Of a stretch of DNA of 64,000 bases, positions 19,249-28,593 are shown piece after piece; position 1 is the first letter of the stretch, and each line of letters starts with the position of its first letter. The translations under genes were made by a program, and so were the position numbers. The notes beneath the pieces were generated by a model. That model did not search any database. It saw only the letters and a program-made list of their open reading frames with translations, and was not told where the DNA came from. Origin of the DNA: Erysipelothrix anatis (GTDB lineage: Bacteria > Bacillota_I > Bacilli_A > Erysipelotrichales > Erysipelotrichaceae); assembly GCF_009828745.1 (NCBI RefSeq), contig NZ_WTSX01000004.1, positions 62,001-126,000 on the forward strand, written 5' to 3'.

Positions 19249-19277
19249 ATATTAAGACAAACAATGATGAAAAGCAA
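19249..19277 (-). promoter_or_regulatory. Possible internal promoter for tuf
   Basis: On the minus strand TTGCTT (19272-19277) and TAATAT (19249-19254) are 17 bases apart in the fusA-tuf gap. The elements match consensus only partly. Confidence 0.4.
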
Positions 19278-19306
19278 TATTAATGTTTAACTAAGTGTTT
19301 TAAGTT

Positions 19307-21370
19307 TTATTTTTTCTTAGCTACTGTTTCAGCAATGCTCTTTGGAACAGCTTCATAGTGATCAAATTGCATTGATGAGTTACCACGACCTTGTGTAAAT
19401 GAACGAAGATCTGTAGTATATCCTGACATTTCTGAAAGAGGTACGAATGCTTTAACGATAACAGCATTGTTACGTTCTTCTTGGTCACGGATTTGTCCAC
19501 GGCGTGATGAGATATCTCCCATAACTGCACCGAGGTATTCAGCTGGAGCTGTAATTTCAACATCCATAACTGGTTCTAGTAATACTGGATCACAAAGTTT
19601 TGCAGCTTCACGTAATGCAAGGCTAGCAGCAACTTTATAAGCCATTTCTGAGGAGTCAACATCATGGGATGATCCATCGAATAAAGTAGCTTTAATATCG
19701 ATTGCTGGATATCCATATGCTAAACCGCCATCAAGAGCAGCCTTTAATCCATCGTGTGCTGGTTTAATAAATTCACGAGGAACCGTTCCACCAACAACAG
19801 CGTCAACCCATTCAAATCCTTTTCCTGGGTTTGGTTCGAACTTAATCCAAACGTGTCCATATTGTCCACGTCCACCTGATTGACGAACGAATTTACCTTC
19901 AGCATCAGCAGCTTTACGGATTGTTTCGCGGTAAGCAACTTGTGGTGCACCAACGTTTGCTTCAACTTTAAATTCACGTTTCATACGGTCAACGATGATA
20001 TCTAAGTGAAGCTCACCCATACCAGCGATGATTGTTTGTCCTGTTTCTTCATCAGTGTAAGTTTTGAAAGTTGGATCCTCTTCAGCAAGTTTTGCAAGAG
20101 CAAGACCCATCTTATCTTGGTCACCTTTAGTTTTTGGTTCAACAGCAACGTTAATAACTGGCTCAGGGAAGATCATTGATTCAAGGATAATTTCGTGTTT
20201 TTCATCACAAAGAGTATCACCTGTACCTGTAACTTTTAAACCGATTGCGGCTGCAATTTCACCTGCGTAAACTGATTCGATTTCTTCACGGTGGTTGGCA
20301 TGCATTTGCATGATACGTCCGAAACGCTCACGTTTTTGTTTTACTGAGTTATAAACTGGTGATCCTGATGTAGCAACACCTGAGTATACTCGGAAATAAG
20401 TTAGACGACCTACGAATGGGTCTGTCGCAACTTTAAATGCTAACGCTGAGAATGGTGCTTCGTCACTTGCTTCACGAACAGCTTCTTGGCCATTTGGTAA
20501 TGTACCTGCAACAGCTGGGATGTCTAATGGTGAAGGTAAGTAATCGATAACTGCATCAAGCATTGCGATAACACCTTTGTTTTTATAAGCAGCTCCACAA
20601 AGAACTGGGAAGAATTCACCGCTAATAACCGCTTTACGGATAGTAGCTTTGATTTGTTCAACTGTAGGTTCTACACCTTCAAGAATCATCATCATGAAAT
20701 CTTCATCGAAATCAGAAATTTGATCAAATAGTTTCTCACGAGCTTCAGCTACTTGAGCTTTAAACTCTTCAGGAACATCAATGATGTCATCTGTTTTTTG
20801 TGAAACATCGGCAAACATGTGAGCTTTTTGCTCAACAATGTCGATAAGGCCGTCGAAGTGATCTTCGACACCGATTGGTAATTGGATAGGTGCTGATTTA
20901 GCTCCTAAACGATCAACAATTGTTCCGGCTGCCATGTAGAAGTCAGCACCTGTTGCATCCATTTTATTAACAAATACAATACGAGGAACGTTATATTTTG
21001 TAGCTTGACGCCAAACTGTTTCAGTTTGTGGCTCAACTCCTGATTTAGCATCAAGAACTGTAACCGCACCGTCAAGAACACGCAATGAACGTTCAACTTC
21101 AACTGTAAAGTCTACGTGGCCTGGTGTATCGATAATGTTAATACGGTGACCATTCCATGCAGCTGTTGTCGCAGCAGAAGTGATAGTGATACCACGTTCT
21201 TGTTCTTGCGCCATCCAGTCCATAGTTGCGGCACCATCGTGAGTTTCCCCAATTTTATGTGTTCGACCTGTATAGTAAAGAATACGCTCAGTTGTTGTAG
21301 TCTTACCAGCGTCAATATGGGCCATAATACCAATATTACGCATATTGTCTAATGTAAATTCACGTGACAT
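19307..21370 (-). CDS. fusA: Elongation factor G
   Basis: GTPase that drives translocation. 687 residues with [15 protein letters not shown] (17-31), [20 protein letters not shown] and NKMDATGAD; domains II-V follow, ending [20 protein letters not shown]. It lies between rpsG and tuf as usual. The length is typical and nothing is missing. Confidence 0.98.
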   Translation of the reverse strand: MSREFTLDNMRNIGIMAHIDAGKTTTTERILYYTGRTHKIGETHDGAATMDWMAQEQERGITITSAATTAAWNGHRINIIDTPGHVDFTVEVERSLRVLDGAVTVLDAKSGVEPQTETVWRQATKYNVPRIVFVNKMDATGADFYMAAGTIVDRLGAKSAPIQLPIGVEDHFDGLIDIVEQKAHMFADVSQKTDDIIDVPEEFKAQVAEAREKLFDQISDFDEDFMMMILEGVEPTVEQIKATIRKAVISGEFFPVLCGAAYKNKGVIAMLDAVIDYLPSPLDIPAVAGTLPNGQEAVREASDEAPFSALAFKVATDPFVGRLTYFRVYSGVATSGSPVYNSVKQKRERFGRIMQMHANHREEIESVYAGEIAAAIGLKVTGTGDTLCDEKHEIILESMIFPEPVINVAVEPKTKGDQDKMGLALAKLAEEDPTFKTYTDEETGQTIIAGMGELHLDIIVDRMKREFKVEANVGAPQVAYRETIRKAADAEGKFVRQSGGRGQYGHVWIKFEPNPGKGFEWVDAVVGGTVPREFIKPAHDGLKAALDGGLAYGYPAIDIKATLFDGSSHDVDSSEMAYKVAASLALREAAKLCDPVLLEPVMDVEITAPAEYLGAVMGDISSRRGQIRDQEERNNAVIVKAFVPLSEMSGYTTDLRSFTQGRGNSSMQFDHYEAVPKSIAETVAKKK

Positions 21371-21403
21371 AAGTTTTCAAATCTCCTTTCGCTATATTGT
21401 TTA

Positions 21404-21874
21404 TTAGAAACGGTAATGTGCGAAAGCTTTGTTAGCTTCTGCCATTTTGTGTACGTCATCGCGTTTCTTAACGGATGCGCCTGTACCATTTGAAGCGTCG
21501 ATAATTTCAGCAGCTAAACGCTCTTCCATTGTCTTTTCTCCACGTGTACGTGAGTATTGAACGATCCAACGTAGTCCGAGTGTCAAACGACGCTCTTGTG
21601 TTACTTCAATTGGAACTTGGATGTTTGATCCACCAATACGACGAGCTTTAAGTTCTAACACTGGCAATACATTGTCAAGTGCTTGTTCAAAAACCTCCAT
21701 TGGTTGACGTCCTGTTTTTTCTTCGATAATTGCAAACGCATTATATAGAATTGATTGAGCTAAACCTTTTTTACCATCAATCATGATTCTGTTAATTAAA
21801 CGTGTTACTAATTTTGAATTGTAAATTGGATCAGCAACTACGTCGCGCTTTGGAACATGTCCTTTTCTTGGCAT
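21404..21874 (-). CDS. rpsG: 30S ribosomal protein S7
   Basis: Primary head-assembly protein near the E site. 156 residues, starting [20 protein letters not shown], with the hallmark [16 protein letters not shown]. It lies 28 bases after rpsL and 33 before fusA. Confidence 0.98.
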   Translation of the reverse strand: MPRKGHVPKRDVVADPIYNSKLVTRLINRIMIDGKKGLAQSILYNAFAIIEEKTGRQPMEVFEQALDNVLPVLELKARRIGGSNIQVPIEVTQERRLTLGLRWIVQYSRTRGEKTMEERLAAEIIDASNGTGASVKKRDDVHKMAEANKAFAHYRF

Positions 21875-21902
21875 TTAATTCACTCCTCTCATTTTTGATG
21901 TA

Positions 21903-22322
21903 TTATTCTGATGCTTTTGGTTTTTTAGTACCGTATAATGAACGGCTTTGACGGCGATCTGTAACTCCAGCGCAGTCTAATGTTCCACGAACGATGTGGT
22001 AACGAACCCCAGGTAAGTCTTTAACACGACCTCCACGGATTAAAACGACACTATGTTCCTGTAAATTGTGACCAATTCCAGGGATGTAAGCCGTAACTTC
22101 CATACCATTACTCAAACGAACACGCGCATATTTACGTAAAGCTGAGTTAGGTTTCTTAGGTGTCATTGTACCAACACGTGTACATACTCCACGTTTTTGT
22201 GGGCTGTTTACTTGAGTTGTTTGACGTTTAATCGTATTCAAACTACGACCTAGTGCCGGTGATTTTGATTTGTATACACGACTTGTTCGGCCATGTGTAA
22301 TCAATTGATTAATTGTAGGCAT
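21903..22322 (-). CDS. rpsL: 30S ribosomal protein S12
   Basis: Decoding-centre protein. 139 residues. The streptomycin-relevant lysines in [11 protein letters not shown] and [13 protein letters not shown] are wild type, so no rpsL-type resistance is visible. First gene of the str operon, preceded by a leader of about 100 bases. Confidence 0.98.
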   Translation of the reverse strand: MPTINQLITHGRTSRVYKSKSPALGRSLNTIKRQTTQVNSPQKRGVCTRVGTMTPKKPNSALRKYARVRLSNGMEVTAYIPGIGHNLQEHSVVLIRGGRVKDLPGVRYHIVRGTLDCAGVTDRRQSRSLYGTKKPKASE

Positions 22323-22345
22323 TAATTGTCTCCTTCCTGACTATT

Positions 22346-22365
22346 GCACACAGTACCAAGTGTGC
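22346..22365 (-). promoter_or_regulatory. Hairpin in the rpsL leader
   Basis: GCACAC-TTGGTACT-GTGTGC forms a six-base stem in the transcribed leader. The 9-mer CGGCACACT covering its left arm (22359-22367) also occurs in the S10 operon leader (13477-13485). It may be a shared ribosomal-protein leader element; this is inference. Confidence 0.5.
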
Positions 22366-22426
22366 CGTGGGCTCCATATTAATTAGGTCTCTTCGCAGAA
22401 ACCCTAGATTAATCATAAGCCTTTAC

Positions 22427-22454
22427 ATTCTATCATATAGCGATTCATTGTCAA
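22427..22454 (-). promoter_or_regulatory. Promoter of the str operon
   Basis: On the minus strand TTGACA (22449-22454) and TAGAAT (22427-22432) are separated by 16 bases, about 105 bases before rpsL. Confidence 0.8.
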
Positions 22455-22488
22455 TAGGTTTTCCACACTTTTTCCACGTAATTATTGC

Positions 22489-22522
22489 GTGGAGTACGTG
22501 ACACTATCTCACTGTACTCCAC
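22489..22522 (-). terminator. Inverted repeat after the AI-2E family gene (weak terminator candidate)
   Basis: GTGGAGTAC and GTACTCCAC form a perfect nine-base stem with a 16-base loop, 16 bases after the stop codon of the gene ending at 22538. There is no T-run on the minus strand, so it may be a processing or Rho-independent-like element rather than an efficient terminator. Confidence 0.4.
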
Positions 22523-22537
22523 CCACTTCTAATGTGT

Positions 22538-23647
22538 TTATTTTTCGATAGATTGAGGAAGTTCCCTTTTTTCAAATTTTTTGAAGAATTGGATTTTCCC
22601 TTCATCGTGAAGCGTCTTAAGAATTGTTACAAGGATTGGCAAGCCAAACAGACCAATAATCCCAGCAAGTCTCATCCCTACAAAAATACAAATTAACGTT
22701 ACCAAAGGATGGAGCCCAATTTGATCTCCAACTACTTTCGGTTCCAAAATATTACGGATCACCGTGATAACGACATAAATAACGAATAGGCCAATAGCGC
22801 GTTCGAAATTCCCCATAACGAGTTCGATGATTGTCCACGGAATCATGACTGTACCTGTACCGAGTACCGGTAGGATATCAACAATCGAAATCATAAAAGC
22901 TAAGCCAATTGGATTCCCAACTCCAATGAGCGCAAACCCTATCGATAACTCAATAAATGTGAGTGTCATTAATTTGGCATAGGCTTTCATATATTTCCCA
23001 ACAGTATCAAAGAATCCGCCTTTAACGTCATACATAAACTGGACCCACCGTTGTGGCAAGTATGCGAGCACTGTATCCACCACATTCTTATAGTCTAACG
23101 TGAAGAAGAATGAAGAGATAATCGCTATTAGAATCGAGATGAATAAATTTGGCAAGCTACTGACGAATCGTGTCAAGAATGAAATTGCACTGGTAGATAC
23201 AGTTCCAGCCAATTGCTGAATCTGTTTCGATATTGCATTAGTAACTTCTGACAGATTGCTCAGTATTTCCGGATTAATGTGTTCAAATAATGACTCAACA
23301 TAATTGAAGATCGAAGTCAACGCTGGAATTAGAGTTGATTCCACATATGTAGGTGCGTGCTTCACAACACCTTGAATTCCCGAAATTGCTGCGAGTGTTA
23401 ATCCGAAAATTATGATTCCCACTACTATATAGAAAACAACGATGACTCCAATTCGGAGATATTTGTTCTCGCCAAACATTTTTACAAGCTTTTGAATAAT
23501 TGGTTTTAAGAGTGATGCAATCACAAATCCAACAATAAACGGTGTTAAATACTTTACCGAAAACTTAAAGACTAAAAATGCGAGCCCTGCAATTAATGTA
23601 TAAAAAACAAAATTTATTATAAACCGCTTTTTTTCTTCTAATGTCAT
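22538..23647 (-). CDS. AI-2E/PerM family membrane transporter (YtvI-like)
   Basis: 369-residue polytopic protein of the family named after the E. coli AI-2 exporter TqsA; many members are exporters or Na+/H+ antiporters of unknown substrate. It shows about eight hydrophobic segments, a soluble middle region around residues 95-160, and the C-terminal family stretch GFALIGVGNPIGLAFMISIV with DILPVLGTG following. It is transcribed alone with its own promoter. The exact substrate cannot be read from sequence. Confidence 0.85.
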   Translation of the reverse strand: MTLEEKKRFIINFVFYTLIAGLAFLVFKFSVKYLTPFIVGFVIASLLKPIIQKLVKMFGENKYLRIGVIVVFYIVVGIIIFGLTLAAISGIQGVVKHAPTYVESTLIPALTSIFNYVESLFEHINPEILSNLSEVTNAISKQIQQLAGTVSTSAISFLTRFVSSLPNLFISILIAIISSFFFTLDYKNVVDTVLAYLPQRWVQFMYDVKGGFFDTVGKYMKAYAKLMTLTFIELSIGFALIGVGNPIGLAFMISIVDILPVLGTGTVMIPWTIIELVMGNFERAIGLFVIYVVITVIRNILEPKVVGDQIGLHPLVTLICIFVGMRLAGIIGLFGLPILVTILKTLHDEGKIQFFKKFEKRELPQSIEK

Positions 23648-23975
23648 AAGTACCCTTTCTTAACGAATTTCTCTACGTTTTACTATTATACTTTCTATTT
23701 CCAGGAAAGCATCTTCAAACCTAGTATATAATATGATTTTAGTATATCAAAGATTGTCATCAAATACTGTCCACTAACGACATTACCATGATTGATGTGT
23801 ATTTTTTTACAAAAGTGGCCATTTCTGTTTAACAAACCAGATGCTCTTTCTATATATAATAACAAAATCAACTTTAATTCATGTGTATTTTATGTAAAAT
23901 AGACGCACTTAAAATTCATCGCTCTGGGTTCAAAAAACCACTGTTTTAAAAGGTGTTAATTTTTCAAAAAGAGTA
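23648..23975. other. AT-rich intergenic region, no gene seen
   Basis: This stretch separates the AI-2E family gene from the tRNA promoter. Apart from the minus-strand promoter for the former I see no gene, repeat or riboswitch-like motif. Confidence 0.6.
23723..23750 (-). promoter_or_regulatory. Promoter of the AI-2E family gene
   Basis: On the minus strand TTGATA (23745-23750) and TATACT (23723-23728) are 16 bases apart, 75 bases before the start codon. Confidence 0.6.
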
Positions 23976-24004
23976 TTGCCATGATATGTTTCTTGTGATA
24001 GTAT
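23976..24004 (+). promoter_or_regulatory. Promoter of the tRNA-Ser-Asp-Gly unit
   Basis: TTGCCA and TAGTAT with a 17-base spacer, ending 35 bases before the tRNA-Ser gene. The same TTGC(C/A)-type -35 and 17-base spacing recur before the other two tRNA units. Confidence 0.75.
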
Positions 24005-24039
24005 GTATAAGCAATCACGAAATGGCGAATATACTCACT

Positions 24040-24130
24040 GGGGATGTACTCAAGTGGCTGAAGAGGTGCCCCTGCTAAGGGTATAGGTCGGGTAACTGGC
24101 GCGAGAGTTCAAATCTCTCCATCCCCGCCA
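24040..24130 (+). tRNA. tRNA-Ser (GCT)
   Basis: 91 bases including an encoded CCA. The acceptor arms GGGGATG and CATCCCC pair, the anticodon loop CTGCTAA gives anticodon GCT, and there is a long variable arm as expected for serine. Confidence 0.95.
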
Positions 24131-24135
24131 TTAAT

Positions 24136-24211
24136 GGTCCAGTGGTGTAGCGGTTAACATGCCTGCCTGTCACGCAGGAGATCGCGGGTTCGATTCCCGT
24201 CTGGACCGCCA
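24136..24211 (+). tRNA. tRNA-Asp (GTC), copy 1
   Basis: 76 bases with encoded CCA. Acceptor arms GGTCCAG and CTGGACC pair, the anticodon loop is CTGTCAC (GTC), and the T-loop is TTCGATT. Identical to the copies at 24879 and 25131. Confidence 0.96.
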
Positions 24212-24219
24212 TTCGTATT

Positions 24220-24293
24220 GCAGGTGTAGTTCAATGGTAGAACACGACCTTGCCAAGGTTGAGGCGGGGGTTCAATTCCCCTCACCTGCTCCA
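24220..24293 (+). tRNA. tRNA-Gly (GCC), copy 1
   Basis: 74 bases with encoded CCA. Acceptor arms GCAGGTG and CACCTGC pair and the anticodon loop TTGCCAA gives GCC. Identical to the copy at 25214. Confidence 0.96.
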
Positions 24294-24306
24294 AATTGCA
24301 TAGCAC

Positions 24307-24331
24307 AGAGCGACATAGTCGCTCTTTTTTT
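24307..24331 (+). terminator. Terminator of tRNA unit 1
   Basis: AGAGCGAC-ATA-GTCGCTCT followed by a T-run, 13 bases after tRNA-Gly. Confidence 0.85.
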
Positions 24332-24425
24332 ATTTACATGAATAATACTCGATGTTTTTACCTTGACCTTAACAACATCTCACTATAAAATTCAAGTACA
24401 GATACCGATCGTAGAAGGAGCTATA

Positions 24426-24794
24426 ATGAACATAAATAATAAACTCAAACAATATGAATTAGATTTTCTTGATTTCGAATTTATAAGTTGCAAGGCAAAT
24501 GTCGAACAACGCATTGATCCGACATTCTTTGAACTAAAATCTGACGGTACACGACAAAATCGCGAAAGCGTTGTTAATTCGCTTTGCTCAACGGAACGTG
24601 ATCGAAACATTGACATTACCAATTTTATGATACAAGAAATTGGACCGAGTACATTTCTCATAAACTATGAATCTCGAAATCAAGAAGACCAAGAACATCT
24701 TGCACGAACTTCAATATGGCGTGAGCAAGATAATGATTTGAAATTACTCTTCCATCAAGCCACGATAATACAACCAGCGGTTGAGTTAGAGTAA
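24426..24794 (+). CDS. DUF4440/SnoaL-like small protein
   Basis: 122-residue cytoplasmic protein, probably of the NTF2/SnoaL-like fold; the order of motifs (IDPTFFELKSDGTRQNRESVV, then a C-terminal SIWREQDNDLKLLFHQAT) matches DUF4440 proteins as I remember them. The ATG at 24426 is chosen because AGAAGGAG lies five bases upstream; a longer frame from 24363 has no RBS. It sits between two tRNA units, with the next tRNA promoter starting 28 bases after its stop. Substrate and role are unknown. Confidence 0.7.
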   Translation: MNINNKLKQYELDFLDFEFISCKANVEQRIDPTFFELKSDGTRQNRESVVNSLCSTERDRNIDITNFMIQEIGPSTFLINYESRNQEDQEHLARTSIWREQDNDLKLLFHQATIIQPAVELE

Positions 24795-24821
24795 TATTTT
24801 AGACTATTTTCAAGAATAGTA

Positions 24822-24850
24822 TTGCCAAGATTAAAATCCTGTGTTAATCT
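24822..24850 (+). promoter_or_regulatory. Promoter of the solitary tRNA-Asp
   Basis: TTGCCA and TAATCT with a 17-base spacer, 28 bases before the tRNA. Confidence 0.65.
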
Positions 24851-24878
24851 ATAATCCGCTAAGGGTTGCAAATCAACT

Positions 24879-24954
24879 GGTCCAGTGGTGTAGCGGTTAA
24901 CATGCCTGCCTGTCACGCAGGAGATCGCGGGTTCGATTCCCGTCTGGACCGCCA
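24879..24954 (+). tRNA. tRNA-Asp (GTC), copy 2
   Basis: 76 bases, identical to copy 1 over its whole length including CCA. It stands alone between its own promoter and terminator. Confidence 0.96.
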
Positions 24955-24969
24955 TTCTTAGTCAATTGT

Positions 24970-24996
24970 GAGCGAATTCAATTCGCTCTTTTTTTT
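24970..24996 (+). terminator. Terminator of the solitary tRNA-Asp
   Basis: GAGCGAA-TTCAA-TTCGCTC followed by eight T residues, 16 bases after the tRNA. Confidence 0.85.
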
Positions 24997-25065
24997 ATAT
25001 TCATTTAATGAAGTTACTCTTTTCACACGTGTTTAATTGTATTTGCAAATAATTGCATTTTCTTG

Positions 25066-25094
25066 TTGCACTATGTATGTTCTTATGGTATTCT
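25066..25094 (+). promoter_or_regulatory. Promoter of tRNA unit 3 (Asp-Gly)
   Basis: TTGCAC and TATTCT with a 17-base spacer, 36 bases before the tRNA-Asp gene. Confidence 0.65.
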
Positions 25095-25130
25095 AAATGA
25101 GCACTAAGAAGTGCAGTCAATACAATGAAT

Positions 25131-25206
25131 GGTCCAGTGGTGTAGCGGTTAACATGCCTGCCTGTCACGCAGGAGATCGCGGGTTCGATTCCCGTCTGGA
25201 CCGCCA
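25131..25206 (+). tRNA. tRNA-Asp (GTC), copy 3
   Basis: 76 bases, identical to copies 1 and 2. It is followed seven bases later by tRNA-Gly, repeating the Asp-Gly order of unit 1. Confidence 0.96.
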
Positions 25207-25213
25207 TTCTATT

Positions 25214-25287
25214 GCAGGTGTAGTTCAATGGTAGAACACGACCTTGCCAAGGTTGAGGCGGGGGTTCAATTCCCCTCACCTGCTCCA
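25214..25287 (+). tRNA. tRNA-Gly (GCC), copy 2
   Basis: 74 bases, identical to the copy at 24220, with encoded CCA. Confidence 0.96.
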
Positions 25288-25300
25288 ATTTATAAATCTA

Positions 25301-25327
25301 AAGAATGACATTTGTCATTCTTTTTTT
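25301..25327 (+). terminator. Terminator of tRNA unit 3
   Basis: AAGAATGACA and TGTCATTCTT form a stem followed by a T-run, 13 bases after tRNA-Gly. Confidence 0.8.
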
Positions 25328-25395
25328 ATCATTACACAATGAACCGAATTTAATCTATGATAAACTGTAACTATATCAAAAAGGGAGGAGCGCAA

Positions 25396-26088
25396 ATGCC
25401 CGCTACAACACAAAACGAAATCTGGAGTCCGCAAGTCATCGCCGCCTTTATCAGTGTCGGAGGTGTACTTCTAAGTTCGATCTTTGGATATATTAGCTCA
25501 TACTACGGAAATCAACAATCTCAAAAGAACGAGCTTCGCAAAATTGAAAAAAACCAACAAAAATATATTGAGCAACAAAACAAGCTTGAAAAAGACAAAT
25601 CCTTACGAAGCGCGCTTCAAAAGCTCACATACCTCTTTTATCAAACAGACTTCGATTCCCAAGTTTTTCATACATATTTCAATACACCTGAAGGGCTTGA
25701 TTCCTTTAATGATGTCATGTCCTATGTCACTGCGTATGGTAATCAACTTTCAACACAGACTGCGATTTACCTTCAAAAAGCCATGTTTGAAAGTAACCTA
25801 TTGTCAAAACATTACGTAACGCTAGAAATTTTAGCGTCCGATGCTCTTAACTACCAAATCGATTGGACCCGTTATGAAACAAACGCCATCGCATGCCTTC
25901 TCATTGCACAGATACGCTATGACATTAGTAAAGAACTTATCAACCCTAAGGATTTACTCGCTGCCAAATATAATAATGTGAATCCGAACCTGAAGCGTTT
26001 CTTTGAGACAGGTGTTGATCACTTTATTGATATCCTAAGCCTTAATCATTTTACTCAATACAAACAGACAAAAGACGACTTCCAATAA
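25396..26088 (+). CDS. Membrane-anchored coiled-coil protein of unknown function
   Basis: 230 residues. The ATG at 25396 has GGGAGGAG eight bases upstream and is preferred to a start 13 codons earlier. Residues 12-36 (QVIAAFISVGGVLLSSIFGY) form one membrane helix. It is followed by a Gln/Lys/Glu-rich probable coiled coil (about 40-72) and a mostly helical C-terminal domain with aromatic residues. I do not recognise a family. It is transcribed alone, right after the tRNA units, and ends in a terminator. Confidence 0.75.
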   Translation: MPATTQNEIWSPQVIAAFISVGGVLLSSIFGYISSYYGNQQSQKNELRKIEKNQQKYIEQQNKLEKDKSLRSALQKLTYLFYQTDFDSQVFHTYFNTPEGLDSFNDVMSYVTAYGNQLSTQTAIYLQKAMFESNLLSKHYVTLEILASDALNYQIDWTRYETNAIACLLIAQIRYDISKELINPKDLLAAKYNNVNPNLKRFFETGVDHFIDILSLNHFTQYKQTKDDFQ

Positions 26089-26098
26089 GTCGTCTTTT
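26070..26098. terminator. Bidirectional terminator between convergent genes
   Basis: AAAAGACGACTT-CCAAT-AAGTCGTCTTTT, a 12-base perfect stem overlapping the stop codon of the plus-strand gene. It lies just before the end of the minus-strand gene at 26103 and can serve both. Confidence 0.8.
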
Positions 26099-26102
26099 GT
26101 TA

Positions 26103-26492
26103 CTACTGAATCGCTATATAGATTTTTACACTACCATCCGTGCCATAACGTTCATAATCAATCGTGTAGGCACGATTCAACAATCCGCCATCTTCCAATT
26201 CCCAAATTTGTTTCCACGTTCCTGCAACGTCTCTGTCGACGACATCGAAGACGCGGTAATCAATATTTGGTGTGATAGGTATCATCATTTCTGTACGAGG
26301 TTCTTGTGTCGCTAAAGCGAATCCATAATCACCACGATAGTCACTGTGATAATCTGTATAGATAGCATAGATGTCTCCTTCCAAAGCAGGCTCTAGTTTT
26401 GATATATTCACCCATGCTCCCTGGATTTTATTCAACATCGCTTCATCAGTAAAATTATTAGTTCTAAACGATTCCAATAGGTATAAATTCAT
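26103..26492 (-). CDS. GyrI-like (effector-binding domain) protein
   Basis: 129-residue stand-alone domain of the GyrI/AraC effector-binding type, which often binds small amphipathic ligands. The family-like part is MIPITPNIDYRVFDVVDRDV followed by AGTWKQIWELE. The ATG at 26490-26492 has GGAAGTGAAG upstream; an earlier in-frame start overlaps that RBS. There is no DNA-binding domain, so it is not itself a regulator. It lies downstream of the BceAB-like genes but behind their weak terminator. Confidence 0.7.
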   Translation of the reverse strand: MNLYLLESFRTNNFTDEAMLNKIQGAWVNISKLEPALEGDIYAIYTDYHSDYRGDYGFALATQEPRTEMMIPITPNIDYRVFDVVDRDVAGTWKQIWELEDGGLLNRAYTIDYERYGTDGSVKIYIAIQ

Positions 26493-26524
26493 TTTCTTCA
26501 CTTCCTTTATTTGATTGTAACACA

Positions 26525-26545
26525 AAGACCGTCTACCGACGGTCT
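26525..26545 (-). terminator. Hairpin after the BceB-like permease gene
   Basis: AGACCGTC-GGTA-GACGGTCT on the minus strand with only a short T-run, six bases after the stop codon. Probably a modest terminator. Confidence 0.5.
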
Positions 26546-26550
26546 CTAGT

Positions 26551-28593
26551 TTATTTTGTCATTTTATTTTTTATGATCGCCTTACTTCCTTGATATGTAA
26601 TTATAAAGTAAATCGCATATACAATGAGGACGAATCCGAGTGTAATTAATGCTGGCATCATTGAACTTGCCGACAAGCTAATCAACTTTAGGTTCACGTT
26701 TACTGCACTTACACCAATATACGTATGTAATAGCGCAACAATTAGCGGAATAAAGAAGTAGATTGCATTTTGCATAAAGATTGAGCGATCAATCATTCGA
26801 TCTTCGACACCTAGCTTAGCAAGTATTTGATAACGTTTTTGATTATCATTGGCTTCAGAAAGTTGTTGGAGCGCAAGAATAACAAAACTTGTCACAAGGA
26901 ATACGACCCCAAGATAGAAGGAAAGATATGTCAGAAGTAAACCCATCGCCATTGATGATTCAATCATCTCTTGCGCAGGAGTTACAAAATACATGTAGTC
27001 AAACATGTCATCTCCAACTTCTTTGTTATCGTAATGTGTTGCAATTGAGGTTCTTAACGCTTTCGCGAATTCTTTATTATCCGTACCAGCTTGCGTATTC
27101 ATCATATGTATGGTCACCGCAGAGGTAAGGGCCTCATTCGAATCCACAACATTTTGTAATGCGTTGTCATTCATAATAACTAACACATCATCATTACCAT
27201 TATTGTCAATTTTAGTTTTTTCAATGTCTTTAACTTCTTTATAAGACAAGTTTTGGTTTGCAAAATCGTAGGTGTTTCCGTCTTTAAAGATAGCACTTGG
27301 AGACATGGTTTCTGGCCCCATTTGTTGAATTGGCGCAATAACTGCAAATTGACCCTGACCAACTGAAATTGGCTCTAGATTTTGCATTGTACGTGCTTTA
27401 TTAAAGTTTTCCACACTCACAAACCCAACGTCTGTGATTTCATACATAAAACTATTAGCATCATTTTGATCAATGTACTTCTCAAAGACAACATTGAATC
27501 GCATATTTACTGAAGAATAGTAGGTCATGGTTTCCGCATTTTTGATACGAGAATCGTTTAAATCAATAAGGTTTGGTCCTATCGTACTGCTGCCGATTGG
27601 ATAAGAGTATTTTACAGAAATGTCATTCGCAATCATTCCCGATATTTGTTCATTCATAACTGAGTTTAAGTTAAATCCTGTTATGAGAGTACCCATTCCA
27701 AAAAGTAGCATAATACTAATCACAGACATCATTTTATAGGTCGAGTTAATTTTTGCACTTACCTGACGCCATACAAAAACATTAAGTCCTTTGTAATAGC
27801 TCTTCTTGCTTGTTTGCATAAACTTGAGTAAGAAACCTGAGAATGATTTAAAAATTAAGAATGTTGCAAATGAACCCAAAGCGATAATTGGCAGTAACTG
27901 CATGAAGAGTTCCATAGGTTGCAGCGCCCAATTGTAGGCATAAATGAGTAACCCTGTACCAATAACAAATATCACAACAGACATCCACGCACGTTTCACA
28001 AAGTTCTCTTCGTTGATTCGATCGGCTCTTAAAAGTTCTATGAGTTCATATTTTTCAAGAAGTATACGATTAAAGAGCACAACTACTAGGAAGACTCCTA
28101 AGAAAATAGCAATCGTTTTGAGTGTCGCTTCGAGCGAGAAAACAAAACCATAATTCATGTCTGCAGCCATCATTTTCCCTGTTAAGACCGCAGTCCCTTG
28201 AGACGCGATGAAGCCAAAGACGAGTCCTGCTAGTAATGAGAAGAATCCAATGTACATCGTTTCTAAAATTAGAATCGTCGAAATCTTACGTTTTGGCATT
28301 CCCAAAAGGGTATAGAGACCCAATTCTTTTTTACGACGTTTAATAAGAAAGTTGTTTGCATAAAGAATTAAAAAACCAAATACTGCAGCAACAATAACAG
28401 ACATAACATTCATAACATTGACCAATAGTTTAACCATTGACCCTTGCATTTCATTCATTTTAAGGATTGTTGATTGTTGTTCGAATGAGTTGAAAACATA
28501 AAAAAGCGCTACTGAAAACATCAATGTAATAAAGTATATAGAATAGTCTCGGTAACTCTTTTTCACATTTCGGAAAGCGAGTTTAGAGTACAT
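26551..28593 (-). CDS. BceB-like FtsX-family ABC permease
   Basis: Permease of a peptide-antibiotic sensing and detoxification transporter. 680 residues with about ten hydrophobic segments, FtsX domains near residues 60-180 and 560-670, and a large extracellular domain of about 200 residues between helices 7 and 8, the diagnostic BceB layout. The conserved start [20 protein letters not shown] is shared with the other two permeases in the window. It overlaps the ATPase gene by 11 bases (28583-28593), forming an AB pair. Confidence 0.9.
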   Translation of the reverse strand: MYSKLAFRNVKKSYRDYSIYFITLMFSVALFYVFNSFEQQSTILKMNEMQGSMVKLLVNVMNVMSVIVAAVFGFLILYANNFLIKRRKKELGLYTLLGMPKRKISTILILETMYIGFFSLLAGLVFGFIASQGTAVLTGKMMAADMNYGFVFSLEATLKTIAIFLGVFLVVVLFNRILLEKYELIELLRADRINEENFVKRAWMSVVIFVIGTGLLIYAYNWALQPMELFMQLLPIIALGSFATFLIFKSFSGFLLKFMQTSKKSYYKGLNVFVWRQVSAKINSTYKMMSVISIMLLFGMGTLITGFNLNSVMNEQISGMIANDISVKYSYPIGSSTIGPNLIDLNDSRIKNAETMTYYSSVNMRFNVVFEKYIDQNDANSFMYEITDVGFVSVENFNKARTMQNLEPISVGQGQFAVIAPIQQMGPETMSPSAIFKDGNTYDFANQNLSYKEVKDIEKTKIDNNGNDDVLVIMNDNALQNVVDSNEALTSAVTIHMMNTQAGTDNKEFAKALRTSIATHYDNKEVGDDMFDYMYFVTPAQEMIESSMAMGLLLTYLSFYLGVVFLVTSFVILALQQLSEANDNQKRYQILAKLGVEDRMIDRSIFMQNAIYFFIPLIVALLHTYIGVSAVNVNLKLISLSASSMMPALITLGFVLIVYAIYFIITYQGSKAIIKNKMTK

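Noticed and set aside
21903-22322. Resistance mutations in rpsL
   Set aside because: Both lysine positions relevant to streptomycin are wild type.
22489-22522. Inverted repeat as a riboswitch
   Set aside because: It lies in the 3' region of the upstream gene and shows no conserved riboswitch core; a weak terminator is simpler.
24755-25288. Minus-strand frames through the tRNA genes with repeated MAVQTGIEPAISCVTGRHVN
   Set aside because: They are translations of the tRNA-Asp and tRNA-Gly genes on the opposite strand, so the repeated peptide reflects identical tRNA copies. Such frames are a known source of false proteins in databases.
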